A stretch of DNA of 64,000 nucleotides from Gavia stellata (taxonomy: Eukaryota; Chordata; Aves; Gaviiformes; Gaviidae), in NCBI RefSeq assembly GCF_030936135.1, contig NC_082600.1, positions 27,473,943-27,537,942 on the forward strand, written 5' to 3'. The notes beneath the pieces are model-generated. The model had not been told where the DNA came from. It saw only the letters and a program-made list of their open reading frames with translations, and searched no databases. Shown piece after piece: positions 1 to 13,700 of this stretch (the stretch's first letter is position 1; every line of letters begins with the position of its first letter). Position numbers and translations under genes: made by a program.

Positions 1-3000
1 ACACTGCACTGGAGATTGGGGTCCAGCCTGATTGCTCCCCATAAAAAGCCTTCTCACACATATGGACATACTGTGTCATAAGGTCTGGATAGCCAGGAAA
101 TAATGGAAGGATTTACTGCTATAAAATCAGCAACGAAAACAGTTATTTACACTTATATAAGCAACTTTCATCCAGGAGAATCCCTAAGCAACACACATAT
201 GTGCACATTTTTAAAACAAAATACACACTTAAATGCAAAAGCGCAACACACTTCCTGATAAAGTCTATGACAAACTGTATTTATCACACATTTATCATGA
301 TCATTAAACCTTCCACTGCTTACTACTTCTGAGGTTATCTAAAAATCTCAAAACAAAGCCTGTGAGAATCTTCAAATCACAGATATTTTAAAATGAAGTC
401 ACCCACTAAAGAAGCACTTCTCTGCCTCTCCCCCAGATGTACAACTTACAGGACGAATTTGACTGTGCTCCTCCTCTGTCCTGAAAAATGTAGCTGTGTT
501 GAAATCTAAAGGTCTTGCTACTAAAAAGAACTGGAAATAAAATTAATGCCCTGTGAACAGAACATGTTTTTAGCCCTGAAATGTCTTGTAGTATCATACT
601 TTGAATGCTACATGCTTGACTACCAAAAGGTTATTTTAGGCACTATCATACTTTGTTAGCTTATCAGTTATTCTTTCCATTCAGTTGTATTTATGATAAC
701 TAAAGAACTTGCTTTTCAACATGGAAGATTCCTTTAAAGTACTAATCATGCACTCTCAAACTACTGCTGTGTCTTAGGACTATACAGAAAACAAAACTAA
801 AAGGGCTTATTTCTGAAGAACTACCAGTGAAAATTACCAGTTCAGGGTGAAGAACATGAATTGCAGAGAGCAGAACACTCCTCTGGTTTTTAGCCCTTGT
901 ATCACAAGGGTCTGTTGCATCAGAAATTATTTCTTTTGTCCTGAGACACAATGTTAGGATAAGAAGACACAACCATTCTTTTTCCTAGTTGGTAGGACAT
1001 AAAAAAGGCCTAGAAGAATCTGCGTGTGAGTAACTGTGAGTCTTGCTTGACTGGACTTGTGAAAGCCAATGGCAAAGCCACATCTTTTGGCTGGGCTCAA
1101 CCAGTATTGCATTTGGAAGGGAAATAAAAAAATCAGTCACGGGGGTGAGGGGGAGCAAGGGCAAAAAGGCAATCTAAAATGTGCAAAAATATTTAAGATT
1201 GACATTATTACTAAACAGCCCTCAAAGAAAAAAGAGGCTTATTTCAGACAAGGCCAACAGAATACTATTACCCAGCCAACATAATCTGAACTTCTATCAG
1301 AGAGAGAGATCTGTATGGACTACTTTCTATCTCAAGACGAGATGCCCAAAATCCTACCACCACCTGGATGCCTGCTGGCACCAGCTCACTCCTCTTGCTT
1401 CATAAAAAGAGCTCCAACTACCCTGCTAACTGCATACTTCCTTAATGTAACTGTCAAATGAACTGCTGCTTGATGACTGTGGGCCTTTGACAAACACTCA
1501 TCAGTGAATGCTACACTAAGCCCAATTTCATAAAGAGCTGGAACTGCCATCTCAGGAGAGCAGCGGTTAGCAAAAGCAACGTCAGTCACCTTTACTGAAG
1601 GTAGAACTGTCACATGCAGACACTCAGCCCTGCGCTTCAGGAACTGTTACATTTACACTGAAGACCAGCGTAATCGTCTAGCACTTCTGAAACACATTCT
1701 TCAGGTAAGACGACAGAATCAGCATAAACCTCCAGGTGGAATAAGCTTGCATCTTTCAATAATCAGTATCAAAGCACTTGCAAAGTTTATCAAGCTTCAC
1801 AATATTCTTGAGACATACAGTGATTTAATTCCCATCTTACAGATGGGGTCACAGCCTCAGTAAGGAGTGATATACAGATGTATACTAAAGAAGTCAGCAA
1901 CCGTGCTAGAATTCAGGCTCTGAAAGATGAGCTCTGTCAAGTCTTGCTGCAGCATTTTAAAATATTAACACCACCCTTGGTACAAAACATCACCGTCCTT
2001 CCCTTGGTGAATGACACAGCAGAATCTGCCCTTACTTCAGCTGTAGTTCACCGTTTGGCATGACTTGTTTTGAAATGACAAAGAAGGTGGGTGCCTGCCC
2101 AAAACCAGGCTGTGAACCAGAGCAGGTGAGGCACATGGACTGCTCCTCCCAGTGTGCTATGAAAACAGTCATCTCTGACAGAGAAGTGGTAAATAGCTGG
2201 GACTGATAAAATTTTAAACCACTGAAACAGTTTAGTGAGTGTTAGCTAGAGCCTTAAGAATAGCAATCAAATACCTAATGCTTTCCTGAATCATGAAATC
2301 CTCATGTGACCTCCTTCCACCTTGTTTTTCTCCACCCACAGTAGTGGTGTTTTATCATATACCTGATAAGAGATCTCAGAAATCATTCAGGATTATCCAG
2401 AATGGTGATAAGAGATCTGCTGCAGATTAACATATCCTCAAAAATGTTATTGTTGCTATCAATAAATAGTAAAATTGTATCAGCTCTAAAAAAAATTAGA
2501 TTCCTTCTCTGCAAAATAATTTACCTTGTTCACCGAATCAGATTTCCCTACATTGCAAGGCAGCACCATTCTGTTTGCACTCAGTTGCAAACAATGATGT
2601 TCACAGAGCTTCGAATGCAAAAACTACACACAGTGTTCATTCACATACAGATGAGCAAAGCTAGTCAATGAAAACACTCGAAGCAAGGGGCAATGACATC
2701 CCTGCCAATGCCCAGGGACCTCCTAAACTTACGTTCCAGGTCACAGATATTAGGATGTACAGATATTTTGCGCTGAGTGACCCCCATATTAAAGGAAACT
2801 CCTACAGGACCTCCCACTTCTAGAAGCTGCCTTCGGCCAACATCCTGTGGGGCCAAAGACCTGATCCCTTTGACCCCCAAAGCAGGGAAAGAGTTACATC
2901 TTCTCTCTGTGAAGCCAATAAAAACCTCTCTTGATTATAATTTAGATAAGAGCCACTGGATTGAATAATAATGTCTGAAACTCCCCTGGCTGTTTCACCT

Positions 3001-6000
3001 TGAGACGTCCATCACTGGGTTAAACATGATGCTAATTGCATTTGGATTGATTAATTTCTCTCACTCCTGTCTATTCGAATAATGCTTAACAAAATAATCA
3101 CAGCACCCAGAGCCAAATCTTCTCCGTCAAAGGAATGAAGCCATCAGAACCAGCAGAGATGAAAGAAATGAAGATGACCCGTAATTACTGCTACGGTGAT
3201 ATCATTACCATATTATAGAAAATGAGTGTACGTGGGGGGAGCAGGAGCTGCGATTATTATTTATTTTTTAATGGAACCTCACATTCCAAGAATACAGATC
3301 CAACACAGTGGAGCACACAGAAATACAGAACTAAAAAATTATTGTGCATTAAATTGCAAAATACAGTGAACACTGGGACTCTAGATGCTTCGAGTGTCTT
3401 GTGATGTGAGCTGCTGTTTATTCACTTCACTACTTTTTCATTGCAATAATACTTTGTATATGACTAGCATGGAGATTTAAGATGCCTACCTTCCCAAAAA
3501 GATCCTCAAGTATCTGCAACAGAACTCACCCATAACCCTGATGCTTAAAGCCATTCGACTTTAATATCATTACAAGATCTTACTTTGAACACTGGCATTC
3601 AGATTTTTAAACCACAAGAGCTAACAATGCTCAAAGAAAAGCTAGCATGCAAGAAATTTTTATTCTTAAATGCTGATTCCTGTCTGAAGGCAGTTATAAA
3701 TTCCATCACCAGCCGCAGTAGGTGACTTTCAACCATTCATTACACTGGTTCTGTAAAGATATCAAATGTATCAAGTCTGGAACAATTTAAACTAGGATTA
3801 AAAAAAAAAAAAAAAAACCACACCAACCAAAACCACAACCCTAACATCCAAAAGGAAGGCCTTCTGCTCCCTTTATTCTCCAAAATACACTCCCAAAGCC
3901 CCTCTCATTTGAGAAACAAATAGCTTGGCAATTGTATAAGATTTTCAGACACCTGTGCACTGCAATTCTAATTGTGGTTTATACAGTTCACTTCTCTCAG
4001 TGCTGCTTATGTCTGCCCCCTAGTCTCAGACTGAAGACAAAAAACCACACACAACTAGCAGCTTAAAGTATTTATTCTGGAATAAAGCCAAGGTCAAATA
4101 CACACAAAAATTTCACATGCCAAAAATGTCAAGACCTAAGACCAGGAGCTGACTCATGAAGCTAATTAAACACAGAAAAATGTTGTTCAAGTATTTCATA
4201 AGGCTTAAAGAAAGAAATTCAAGTTATGCTTCTAATATTAAAAGCAGTATGAAAGGCAATTTTATACCAAAGTTGAGAATAGTTTCAAGTATACCTGAAA
4301 GGGACTTCCAGTTATCACTGGAACAGCTACATCTTGGGAGACCTTTGACCACCAAGTCCCACAGATGTTGGAGGCAAATAGTGGGATAGAAATGTGGCAT
4401 ATTTTAACAAGAAGCACCCTGAAGGTTTTTTTCTACCTGCTTGTACCAAAAGGAAAATGATCTCCTCCTGGCCTCCCAACCCCTGCGGAGAACCAAGAGT
4501 TCGTGATTATTTAGGTTTTCTCACCACAGTATCTCAAAGAGGAATCTTCTTTATCGAGCAACATGAAGAAACGAGATCAAAACCCTGTTTGCTCAAGAAC
4601 TCTTGAGCATAAAACACATGAAGCAGCTAGGCAGAGAGGTCTGCACTGAATATACGCACACAGCCGGGTATGAAAGGTTTCTGGAGGTGAACGGACCCTT
4701 CTCAGACGGCACGCAGGCAGAAGTGCTCCCAAGCTCTGTGATTCTGTGGAACAGTCCACCATGATGTGGTGCTCCTGCCCACACTGGGGAGCAGGTGTTT
4801 ACCAGCTGGGAGCAAAGCAGGTGAACCTTGAAAGTAATGATTTTTTCAAGTCTTATCAGTGACCGGGACATGCAGGCCATGGCAAAATCTGAGCCCAGGA
4901 GCCAATAGGAACAAAGGGATTAAGAGTTATTAGGAGTAGAGAGAATTACATATTTACAGTACAGTTACTGAAAAATAATTGTGTAACGATTATGTAAGTC
5001 CCTATACCCCTTTTGGCTAATAATGTTGGGATACAAGCTGTATGGTTATGCAAGCCAGGGCACACAAATCCAATCAGAAGACATCAAGGCGTGTTTACAG
5101 GGTGGCTTACAGCTCGGGTTCAAGAACACTATGGCTTCCTTGACCTCCAAAAGGCAGAAACAAAGCCCTGTCAGTAGGTTAGCTAATGGTTTGAGCTGTG
5201 AAGCAGAACTGAGTTTTTAAATTTAACTTTTGTCAACAAGCTTCATGGGAAGAGCTATCTGGTTGAAAGAAGCTCATACTATAGTAGTCTGTATTTATTT
5301 GTCCAGAGTTCTGTCTTTACTTTAAAAAGCAGACTAAATTTTAAAAATGTTTTCTAATCCCAAGATGCCTTATTGAAACATTTTTCCATGTAGATGACTG
5401 CAGCCCTTGACATAACAATGAACTATCAATACTGAAGGTCTCTATGAAAAGAAGATTCATGTTTTTTATGACTGAACACTATTATTTGATTTACACGTAA
5501 AGTAAACCAAGATTCCTTCTGCCATTAGTACAAAACACATGAAATTACATAGAGGACTTCTATAATTTAAAAAAATCCGAGTAAAAAGTCTGTATAAGCA
5601 AATACAAGTAACTGAAATCTCAGTGTTCCAAGGCCAAAGTCTAAACCTTAGTTAAACGAGAATTATGGAAGAGCAGCAATATGCAGTTTGTGGGCTGCAG
5701 AAGAAAACCTTCACAATTGCCTCCATCATTTTATTCTTTCCTCCACATGAATCAAAGGCACTTTCTTTAATGACTACCCGTACCCCTATCCTCATCCTTC
5801 CCAGTATATTCACTACTTGCTTTAGTCCAGCTTTTTCAGTTACACTACTGACTAGTTTCATGCGCTCTGCCCACCACAAGCCTCTTCTCCTGGCAAAAAC
5901 ACCCTGAGCTGAAGAATATTTGAAAGTCCAGAAAAGGGTTCAGGGAATTCAAAACCATCTTTACCAACTCCAAGTTAGTCACAAGACATCTGAGGAAATG

Positions 6001-7140
6001 CACTGATTTAGAAATGTTAGAGTTTTTACAGATCCAAATGCTACTAGAGTCAAGTTCAAATTAATAAAGAAAAAATGTATATTTGGAAGAGTTAAAAATC
6101 ACGGGGAAATTGTGCTCACTCAGAGAAACTATCAGTAGTTTTAATCTGACCTACTTGGTAACAAAACTGTCATACCACTCAGGGCTGTTTGGAATACATA
6201 TTAAAATATAAACAACGCAGGCTCTGCTACAATTATTACAATTTATCTGTTAATGAGTTCAAAGGCAACTAGGCAAGGCCCAGCTGTAAAAGCAGATATA
6301 AAAGATGCACCCAAAAATAAACCCTCCCAGACCCATGAGGAAATGTGAGAACATTTTTCATAAACACCCTCGCACTTCTAGTACCCATGGGTTTTGAAGA
6401 AAAGCTTAAAGACACGATTCAAATACACAAAATACAGAGGTATCGGAGTCTGCAGATATCTCCTGAGAGCAGCAGCCAGAAGAAACTCCAGTTTCTTGAA
6501 ACCCAGAAATAAAGCATACCAGTCAACTGTCAGTCCTAAAAAACCAAGCCAAAACAAACAAAACAACATTATTTTTCGCTCCAGAAGGTCTACTGAAATC
6601 AGCCCAGTAAGCTTTGGTACTCTTTTGCTTCCAAAAAATCTCTTCATGTTTATTCCCAGTCTATGCATACCACTGGTCTGAGGCCATGTCTACCATTACT
6701 TTCTTCTCCTATGAAAGCTGAATACAGTGCCATGGCTATCTTTTAATCATCAGACTAATGTTCTCCATCCATTACTGAAAACCAAGAACAGAGGCACTCC
6801 AGTAAAGCAGAATGCAAACCATCTACAAGTCAGCTCAGAAAGTGAAGCAGAAGGTGGTGATGGCCATGAGGAGTCTCCATAGACTTAGTGACTGGTGAGA
6901 TTGCTCTGAGGGTTGAAGGGCATTGAAGAAACCTTGGAAGCAAGGAGCATCCAGAAGACTCCATGATCTAGTGACAACGGGACTATCAGACATATTTGGA
7001 GGTAGAAAGGCACAGCGGAGTAGAACAGGTGTAAGTAAAAAGAGGATATAAGGAAAAAGTCATGAGCAAAGAAAATTTAATCTACAAGAAGAGAACAGAT
7101 CAAATGATAAGGTATACAGTACAGTATCATATGAGGAAAA
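1..7140. other. LIN52 terminal intron, distal part
   Basis: I see no exon, RNA gene or well-preserved mobile element here. Base composition is AT-rich and open frames are short and on both strands, as expected by chance. A homeodomain-site-rich block at 2880-3210 is listed separately. The stretch is assigned to the LIN52 intron by inference, because the last LIN52 exon was not found in the window. Confidence 0.5.
2880..3210. promoter_or_regulatory. candidate conserved enhancer block, homeodomain-site rich
   Basis: This block has low simple-sequence content and a cluster of homeodomain-like TAAT cores: GATTATAATTTAG near 2933, GCTAATTGCATTTGG at 3031, ATTGATTAATT at 3047 and GTAATTACTG at 3181. 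It also has octamer-like TTGCAT. In mammals the retinal homeobox gene VSX2 lies just beyond LIN52, and upstream VSX2 enhancers could fall in this intron. That role is an inference from gene order and motif density only. Confidence 0.25.
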
Positions 7141-7146
7141 TTGTAC

Positions 7147-7740
7147 AGAATCAGAGAATCATTCAGGTTTGAAAGGACCTTGGCAGGACCCCAGTCAACT
7201 ATCTGCTCAGAAACGGCAGGCTGCTCAGGGCTTTAGCCAGGCAAGTCTTAAAAACATCTATGGATGGAGACTGCACAACCTCTCTTTGCAATCCTTCCAA
7301 TACTTGACTGCATCACCCTGAAAAAGTTTTCTCTAGAATCCAGTCAGAAACCTTCTTGCTTCAATTTATGACTGTTGGCTCTTGTCCTCCCACCATGCAG
7401 TACTGTGCAGAGCCTGACTCCATCTTCTCAATAACCTCTCAGGTACTAGCAGGCAGCTATCAGGTCCCTGAGAAGTCACCTCTTCTCCATGCTGAACAAG
7501 CCCCATTCCCTCAGCTTCTGTTCACAGGGCAAGTGCTCCAGCTCCCTGATCATCTTGGTGGCCCTCCACTGAACTCACTTCCATTTACCAATGTCTTCCT
7601 CATGCTGGGGCATGGAGGACACCACTGGATGTGGCACTGCAGATGCAGTCTAATGACTGCTGAGTAGAGGTGAACAATCACCTCCCTTGATCTACTGGCC
7701 ATGCTTCTATTAACAGTCATATATACAATCCTACATTCCT
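7147..7740 (-). mobile_element. old CR1 LINE fragment
   Basis: The copy starts with the reverse complement of a CR1 3' end (CAGAGAATCATTCAGG then TTTGAAAGGACCTTGGC). It continues through diverged remnants of the CR1 tail and of the reverse-transcriptase C-terminal region, including the stretch matching GGCCCTCCACTG and GACTGCACAACCTC. Many substitutions and indels mark it as an ancient insertion, oriented on the minus strand. No intact reading frame remains. Confidence 0.75.
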
Positions 7741-8529
7741 TTCCCAAATATTACCTACCTGTTATATTCCTGTTCAACACTGTTTCCTAGCCTCTAACCC
7801 TCCACCCAGCCACTCCTTTGCTTATTGTTCCAGGAAACTTGAGCACCATAGTCAGGAGTCAGTGCACTTCGTGCCCTAAGACAGGGGAGGAACTGTCTTC
7901 TCCTCCAAGTTTTATACGCATACACTAGTAAACAGAAATTGTAAGCATTTTTTAAAAATTAATATGCTCTCTATTTTCAAGTAAGCCAGGTACTAGGCGT
8001 GAAAATCTTGAGGCAACCCAGAGAACTATCTGTTGAAAACCAAATGACAGCTTGGCCTGCTACCCAGAAACATCCATCACCCAGCCCTTTTTCTGTTGGG
8101 ATTTGTGCTGAATGACGTCTTCTGCAGGTTAACAATTAGTTTTTAGCATAAGAGTCCTGTGTCATCGTTGTCATCTCCCCAGGAGAAAGAAACACGCTGA
8201 GTGATTTTTAGATTATATGCTCTGATAAGACACAGGCTCCTGACTCCCTGTGTGCTTGTGCCATGCAGGCCACCTGCTCTATGGAGCTGCCACAGGGGAC
8301 ACCCTCAAAAAGGTTTAATAATAATGTTCTCTCTAGAGATGTAACTCAGAGCATGCTCTGAATTTACATTCTATATCACTGACTAAAATCTTGTATATAA
8401 AATCCTATCAATAGATAGGATCTAAGACTAGTCACTAAAAATACGGCAATACAGTATATTGTAGAAATTAAATTCCTATTAAACAAGAATCTGTCAGGTC
8501 TGTAGTCATAAAAACCATAAATGAACACA

Positions 8530-8960
8530 GGAATTGATAAAGCAGGGCAGATCAGTGATCTACCCAGTCAGGTATCCTGTCTAACTGCACCCAATATCAG
8601 AAACATCACAGAAAAAAAAAAGCAAGGAACTCCATTATGAAGACATATGGAATAATCACCTCTGAAAGATTCCTCCTCTTCCTAAGTGCTTGTTTTATAT
8701 CCTGAAGCAGTTGATATTTCCTACTTCATTTTATATTTTATTCTGCTATAACTAGAAATGTTCTCATCATCCATTTAATTGCCTGGTTCCTTTTCAATAG
8801 CTGCTAAGTACTTGGTCTAAAAAAAAAAAAATATAAAATCCCAGTGTGGCAGAAAGTTCCACATCAAATTATTCATTGTGTGAAAACCATTCCTTTTTGC
8901 TACTTTTAATCTGACTGGCTTCTATTACTTTTTTCTGAACTACCCCCCTCTTATTCTTTT
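8530..8960. repeat. possible very old interspersed repeat
   Basis: The passage GATCAGTGATCTACCCAGTC with the following ATCCTGTCTAAC resembles a consensus seen in old amniote CR1-like repeats. Divergence is too high for me to name a family. An A-rich tract lies at 8820-8831. Confidence 0.25.
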
Positions 8961-10683
8961 CAGGGTTGGGAGTCAATAGGAATTTTCAATTTATCTTCTC
9001 AATTGCAGAGATGTAAAATAACAACTGTGCTACCCTTCAAAATCAAAGAGATCCACTTTTTTCACATTCTCATGAAGAAACCTCTTGATTTATAAGCAAC
9101 TCTCTAGAAGCGAATGGTGCATTTCACACTATCTTGAAATTATTCCTACCAAAAGACTGCCCGAAGTGACAGAGTATCTGAAGTTACAAAAGAGAGAATG
9201 AGACTTACTTGCTTTCTGGGAAAAGATTACGAAACCTTATGCAGAAGTACGGGTTGTACAGCGCAAGCAATTACTGAAGTCAAGCAGAAGAGGTGGGAAA
9301 CAGCACAATCATTTGCTGTGTCCTGGAGCTTCACTGAAGCCTGAAGACATACAAGGGTAGAGCAATCCACTCTGCTTCACCATGCTGGGGACTGTGCTTC
9401 TACCTGGCTGTTCTGGACCATCCCAGGAGCTCGAGAGGCTCAAGTGGTACATGCAAAACATGGTTAAATGCTGCCACATTCACCAACTGCACACAAACTC
9501 CAATTACTTTGTGTAATGACATTCTCCAGCAAGTTCAGAGAGATTTGTCATGAAAATTCTGCCAAACAGCAAGTTTTTAGTTCAGAAGCATCAAAATCCT
9601 ATAAAAAACCCAACATACAGAACAACTTAGCATAACTATTCTTACCAGTCCAAGTATAAAGAGCTATCAAGTGAAGTTGGCCCAAGTACAGATCCTTGTG
9701 TCACCACCTTCTATCCAACTCACGCCAATTATTTTGAAACCTACTATTTCTAAACCTACCAAAGTGACAAACCTTTGTTAAGGAAAAAAACTACATCAGT
9801 GTAGTTTATCTAAAATGTTGTGATGACAAATGCATACGAAGATCATACTTAATTTGTTAACTTTCTCCAGCTTATCTAACCAGAAGTAACAGCAAATTAC
9901 AATTACTTTACAACTTATTGAAAAAAGATTTTGCTATTTACATACATAACATAAAACATTTAAAGGTATTATGGCCCTTCAAGCAGCCTGCAATTTATAC
10001 AGAAAGTGAAGGTCCAGAGAACAAATTTTACTCCACTCTCTCCCTTCTATTTTATAATAGAAGAAAAAGCAAGGCTGTGACTAATTGTTGACACATTTGA
10101 ACTTCAAGTATGTCCTATTCTGCTTCTGATAGTAATTCTGAACGATATTATTTTGGTGTCAGAAAGCATTACCCCAAATACAACAAGAGTTCTGTTACTT
10201 ATAGGTCAAGTTTTATTTGATAGATACAGTTATTGAGCTAGAATGACAGCATGCCCTAGGAGACAGCACTTTAGCCTGCAAATGGATACTTGGTTTTTTA
10301 TCACTGATGCAGTCACTCCTGCTATGTGACTTCTCCATCCATCCCTCAGGTTCTCCCAACCATGAATTAGTATATATCTTTCTCTGTCAAGTTCCAAGAA
10401 GTATATTCCACACATATCTGCTGTTAGGACATGTAATGCCAAAGTAGAGGAAGCCAACATGTTCAATGAAGTGTCAACAAAAACAGAAGAAAACAGCCAG
10501 CACGCCAGCTTGGCAAATACCTTTAAATAAATACAGCTAGCTAGCAATGGTGATGTATGTCTTGAATAATTATTTTGATGCCTGAAAGTTCTTGTTGTTG
10601 ATCAAGTACCCACTCTGCTACATGGTGTACAAACACAGGACAAGTTATTTCTGCCCTAAGGAGCTTAGGAGAGACACTATGTA

Positions 10684-10757
10684 AATACAGACAGACAATA
10701 GAGGTACACAGTTAAATGAAATACAGACAGACAACAGAGGTACACAGTTAAATGAAA
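10684..10757. repeat. two-copy 37-bp tandem duplication
   Basis: The unit beginning AATACAGACAGACAATAGAG occurs twice head to tail and ends each time in CACAGTTAAATGAAA. The two copies differ by only one base (AATAGAGG against AACAGAGG), so the duplication is recent. It sits in intronic DNA and has no coding content. Confidence 0.85.
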
Positions 10758-13700
10758 CAACTCACAACACATCACCTTAACAGTTATCAAGATTTCTATA
10801 CATACTGTACAGCAGATGGAAGGAGGATGAGCTGGCTCCCTGGATGTTTACAGAGTATGCCTCCAAAGTGTGCAGGGAAACCAGTTTCTTAGAAAACACA
10901 GCAATGGCTCATAGTAATTTGCATTCTTGAGAGACTGGAAGTGTCTGTTGTCCTTCTGTTACTGGATGCAGTATATTAGATCAAGCACCAAAAAACAACC
11001 AGTAAGAGAAGAAAAGTGGTTTGATACAATACAGAAGTGTGCAGAGAAACGTATGGAGATCTTGATCACAGTCAAACTGATGAGCTCATCTTTGCGAGTG
11101 GAACAAGATTTGTTAAGATCAGAGTAAAAGATTCTGGAAAATGTGTAATATTATAAGAACTTGAATAAGAGCTGTGTGGATAGATAGGAAATGCTTTATT
11201 CCATAGGTGTTATATAGAAAAATGGAAGAAGATTTAGATTATAGCTTAGATGCCCAGACTTTCTGGAGAGTCAAGCATTATACCTGGTCACAAGGCTAAA
11301 CGAGGGACAGAACAGCAGCAGAGTTCACAGTCATCAAAAAAGGGATCACAGACAATGTGTTTGGAATAGGAGAAGAGAGTAAAAACCTCTGGCTTCCACA
11401 TCTACTCAGGTCCTCCGATATAAAGGAAATGAAGGGGCTGGTAGAGGGCATTTTTAATCCCATAGGTTCTAGAAAGATAGCCAATGTTCATTAGCTCCCA
11501 ATGTGGTCTAAATACTCTGAAATGGGTATGTTGCTAACTTACAGTCACAATACGGAACAATATATAAACAGTATGAGGCAAAGCCACACTACATAGTTCT
11601 GATGTAAGCATTCATGCTAACTCCACATGATAGTTGTTTCCTGTACATAAATTTTATCATTTCTATCAAATTATTTGGCTGCTCAGGAGTAATAAAACAC
11701 TACCTTGCATGAGTACAGTAATGCTTGTACAGAAACTATATTAAACAGCATATTTACTGAAAAGAAAGAATTAAGATAAAAGAATACAGAAAAGACAGGA
11801 AACAACGATAAAGTACTACAGAACTGATGTTCTCTTCATGCATAGTAAAGATATTTCACTTCTCAGCTTCGTTGCCATAGCCAGTTACCATTTGAGTAAT
11901 TACACTACGTCTACATCCCACTGTCCTCATGATTTAACTAGAAGCTAAGTGATACCTACTCTAAATATCATCAACATCTACAATCTCTCCTCCTCCCAGT
12001 GATCCATATGCAAAGGGCCTATAAATGCCTACTGTCACCAGACTAAGAAATGCCCTTCACTGGAACAGATGCTGCCACTGGCTTGAAGAACTTGTGCCCT
12101 CTCTGGGAATCCAGCAGCAGCTCTGAGCTAATGAGTACCGCGGGACTACTCGAAAGTATGAGCGTTTAACATTGCCTTTGGTGATGAGCTTATAGAAAGA
12201 TCACTGCTTATTTGCCCACATGACACAAATACCAAGATGAGTGGCAGACAAGTAGATGGACAAACAAACAGTGTAAGTCAGGAAAGAGAAGACTACTAAT
12301 AGGGCTTGCCCAAATACTGAATGTTTAAAGGAATACTCTGAAATCCTGAAAACGGACTTTGTTGCAGGGTACAGCACACCAGCCTTAAATTCCTTTGTCA
12401 TTAATCCGTGGATGTGTTGGCTTTTGTTTTACCCACTAGGCAGGGGGCACTCAAAAATCCTCATTAGGAAATCATCTGCAGCTATGCACCAGAGAAAAAG
12501 GAAGAGTACAGCCTGTAGGATTTCAGATTTCAGTTAAGGCACTGCTTAGCAAGAAGAGAAAGCAGCAGGTACATTTTCAATGCCATCTGCTGGATAAGTT
12601 GGACAACTTTAATAAAGGTTAGAAACCACTGTTTTCCACCTATCATCATCAACACATACCAACAGTTCCCTCCTCTTCATACCTTACCTAAACAGAGATC
12701 AAAATTGAAGTTGTCTTAATAAGCACTTCTTATTCCCCACACTCTTGTCAATGCATCCAAGAAAGCAAATAAACCAATAGTTACAAAAACGTTCAGATGC
12801 GTAAAAATGACTGCATGTTACTCCTGCTGAGAATTCAGGGGGTTGACAGTGGAAAATATCTTAAATTCGATTTGATGAGAAAAGCCTGATGCCTAGGTTG
12901 CAAAACATATTCACTGGGCCCATCTCATCTCCCATCCTAGAACGGCTAATACTTCTTTCTGAAGACAGCAATGCAAAAGTCACAAGACAGGAAGATTTTT
13001 TCTTCTTGCCTGAAGAGTATTTTTCCCATTGGAAAGACCAACAACCGGCAGCGTTCACTCAGCTAAAGGAGCAGAAACAGACTTGTGTGTCACAATAAAA
13101 TGGAACAGACCACTAGTCTGAAGAGACAGGTAACTTCTATTGCTAAAGAAGTCCAACACAGAAAATATCCTAGAATTTGAGGATAGGTATTTATTAATAG
13201 AGTAAAAAAAAGGTCGGCTTGATCTTGAAGATGAGGAACAACTCCTGACTTTTGTGAATTATAACTTATATTCTAGCTGTTCAAATTGCAAGCCTTCACT
13301 AAATGTGTCTCAACTGTTTGCAGAAACCACCGATGCTACAGATATCTGTAATTTCTCATAAAGGACATCTGGACACATTCCTCTTATGATAGTGTAACCA
13401 AAGAACTTCTGGAGACTCTGGTGGAATGACCCTCTTGGTGTATGATGCCATTTAGACATTCTATTGGATCACCTGGATTCAGTAAAAAAAGAGGGATAGA
13501 CATGAAATAGGGTCTGGCACAAGGCTGATATAATTCATATAAGAGATGCAGCAACAGATTGCACTCCCAGGTCCTCAAATACGAAAATCATACTTGCTGA
13601 CGTGAAAAAACAACAATTGTTAATAAACAGATATTCTGCTCTTCAACACTCCATATGGCAGTCTGATGGATTAAACACCAGCAGAGTGTTGATCACTCTA

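Noticed and set aside
6378..6681. Opposed frames of about 95 codons on both strands
   Set aside because: Mirror-image frames without similarity to known proteins or splice signals; no gene is supported.
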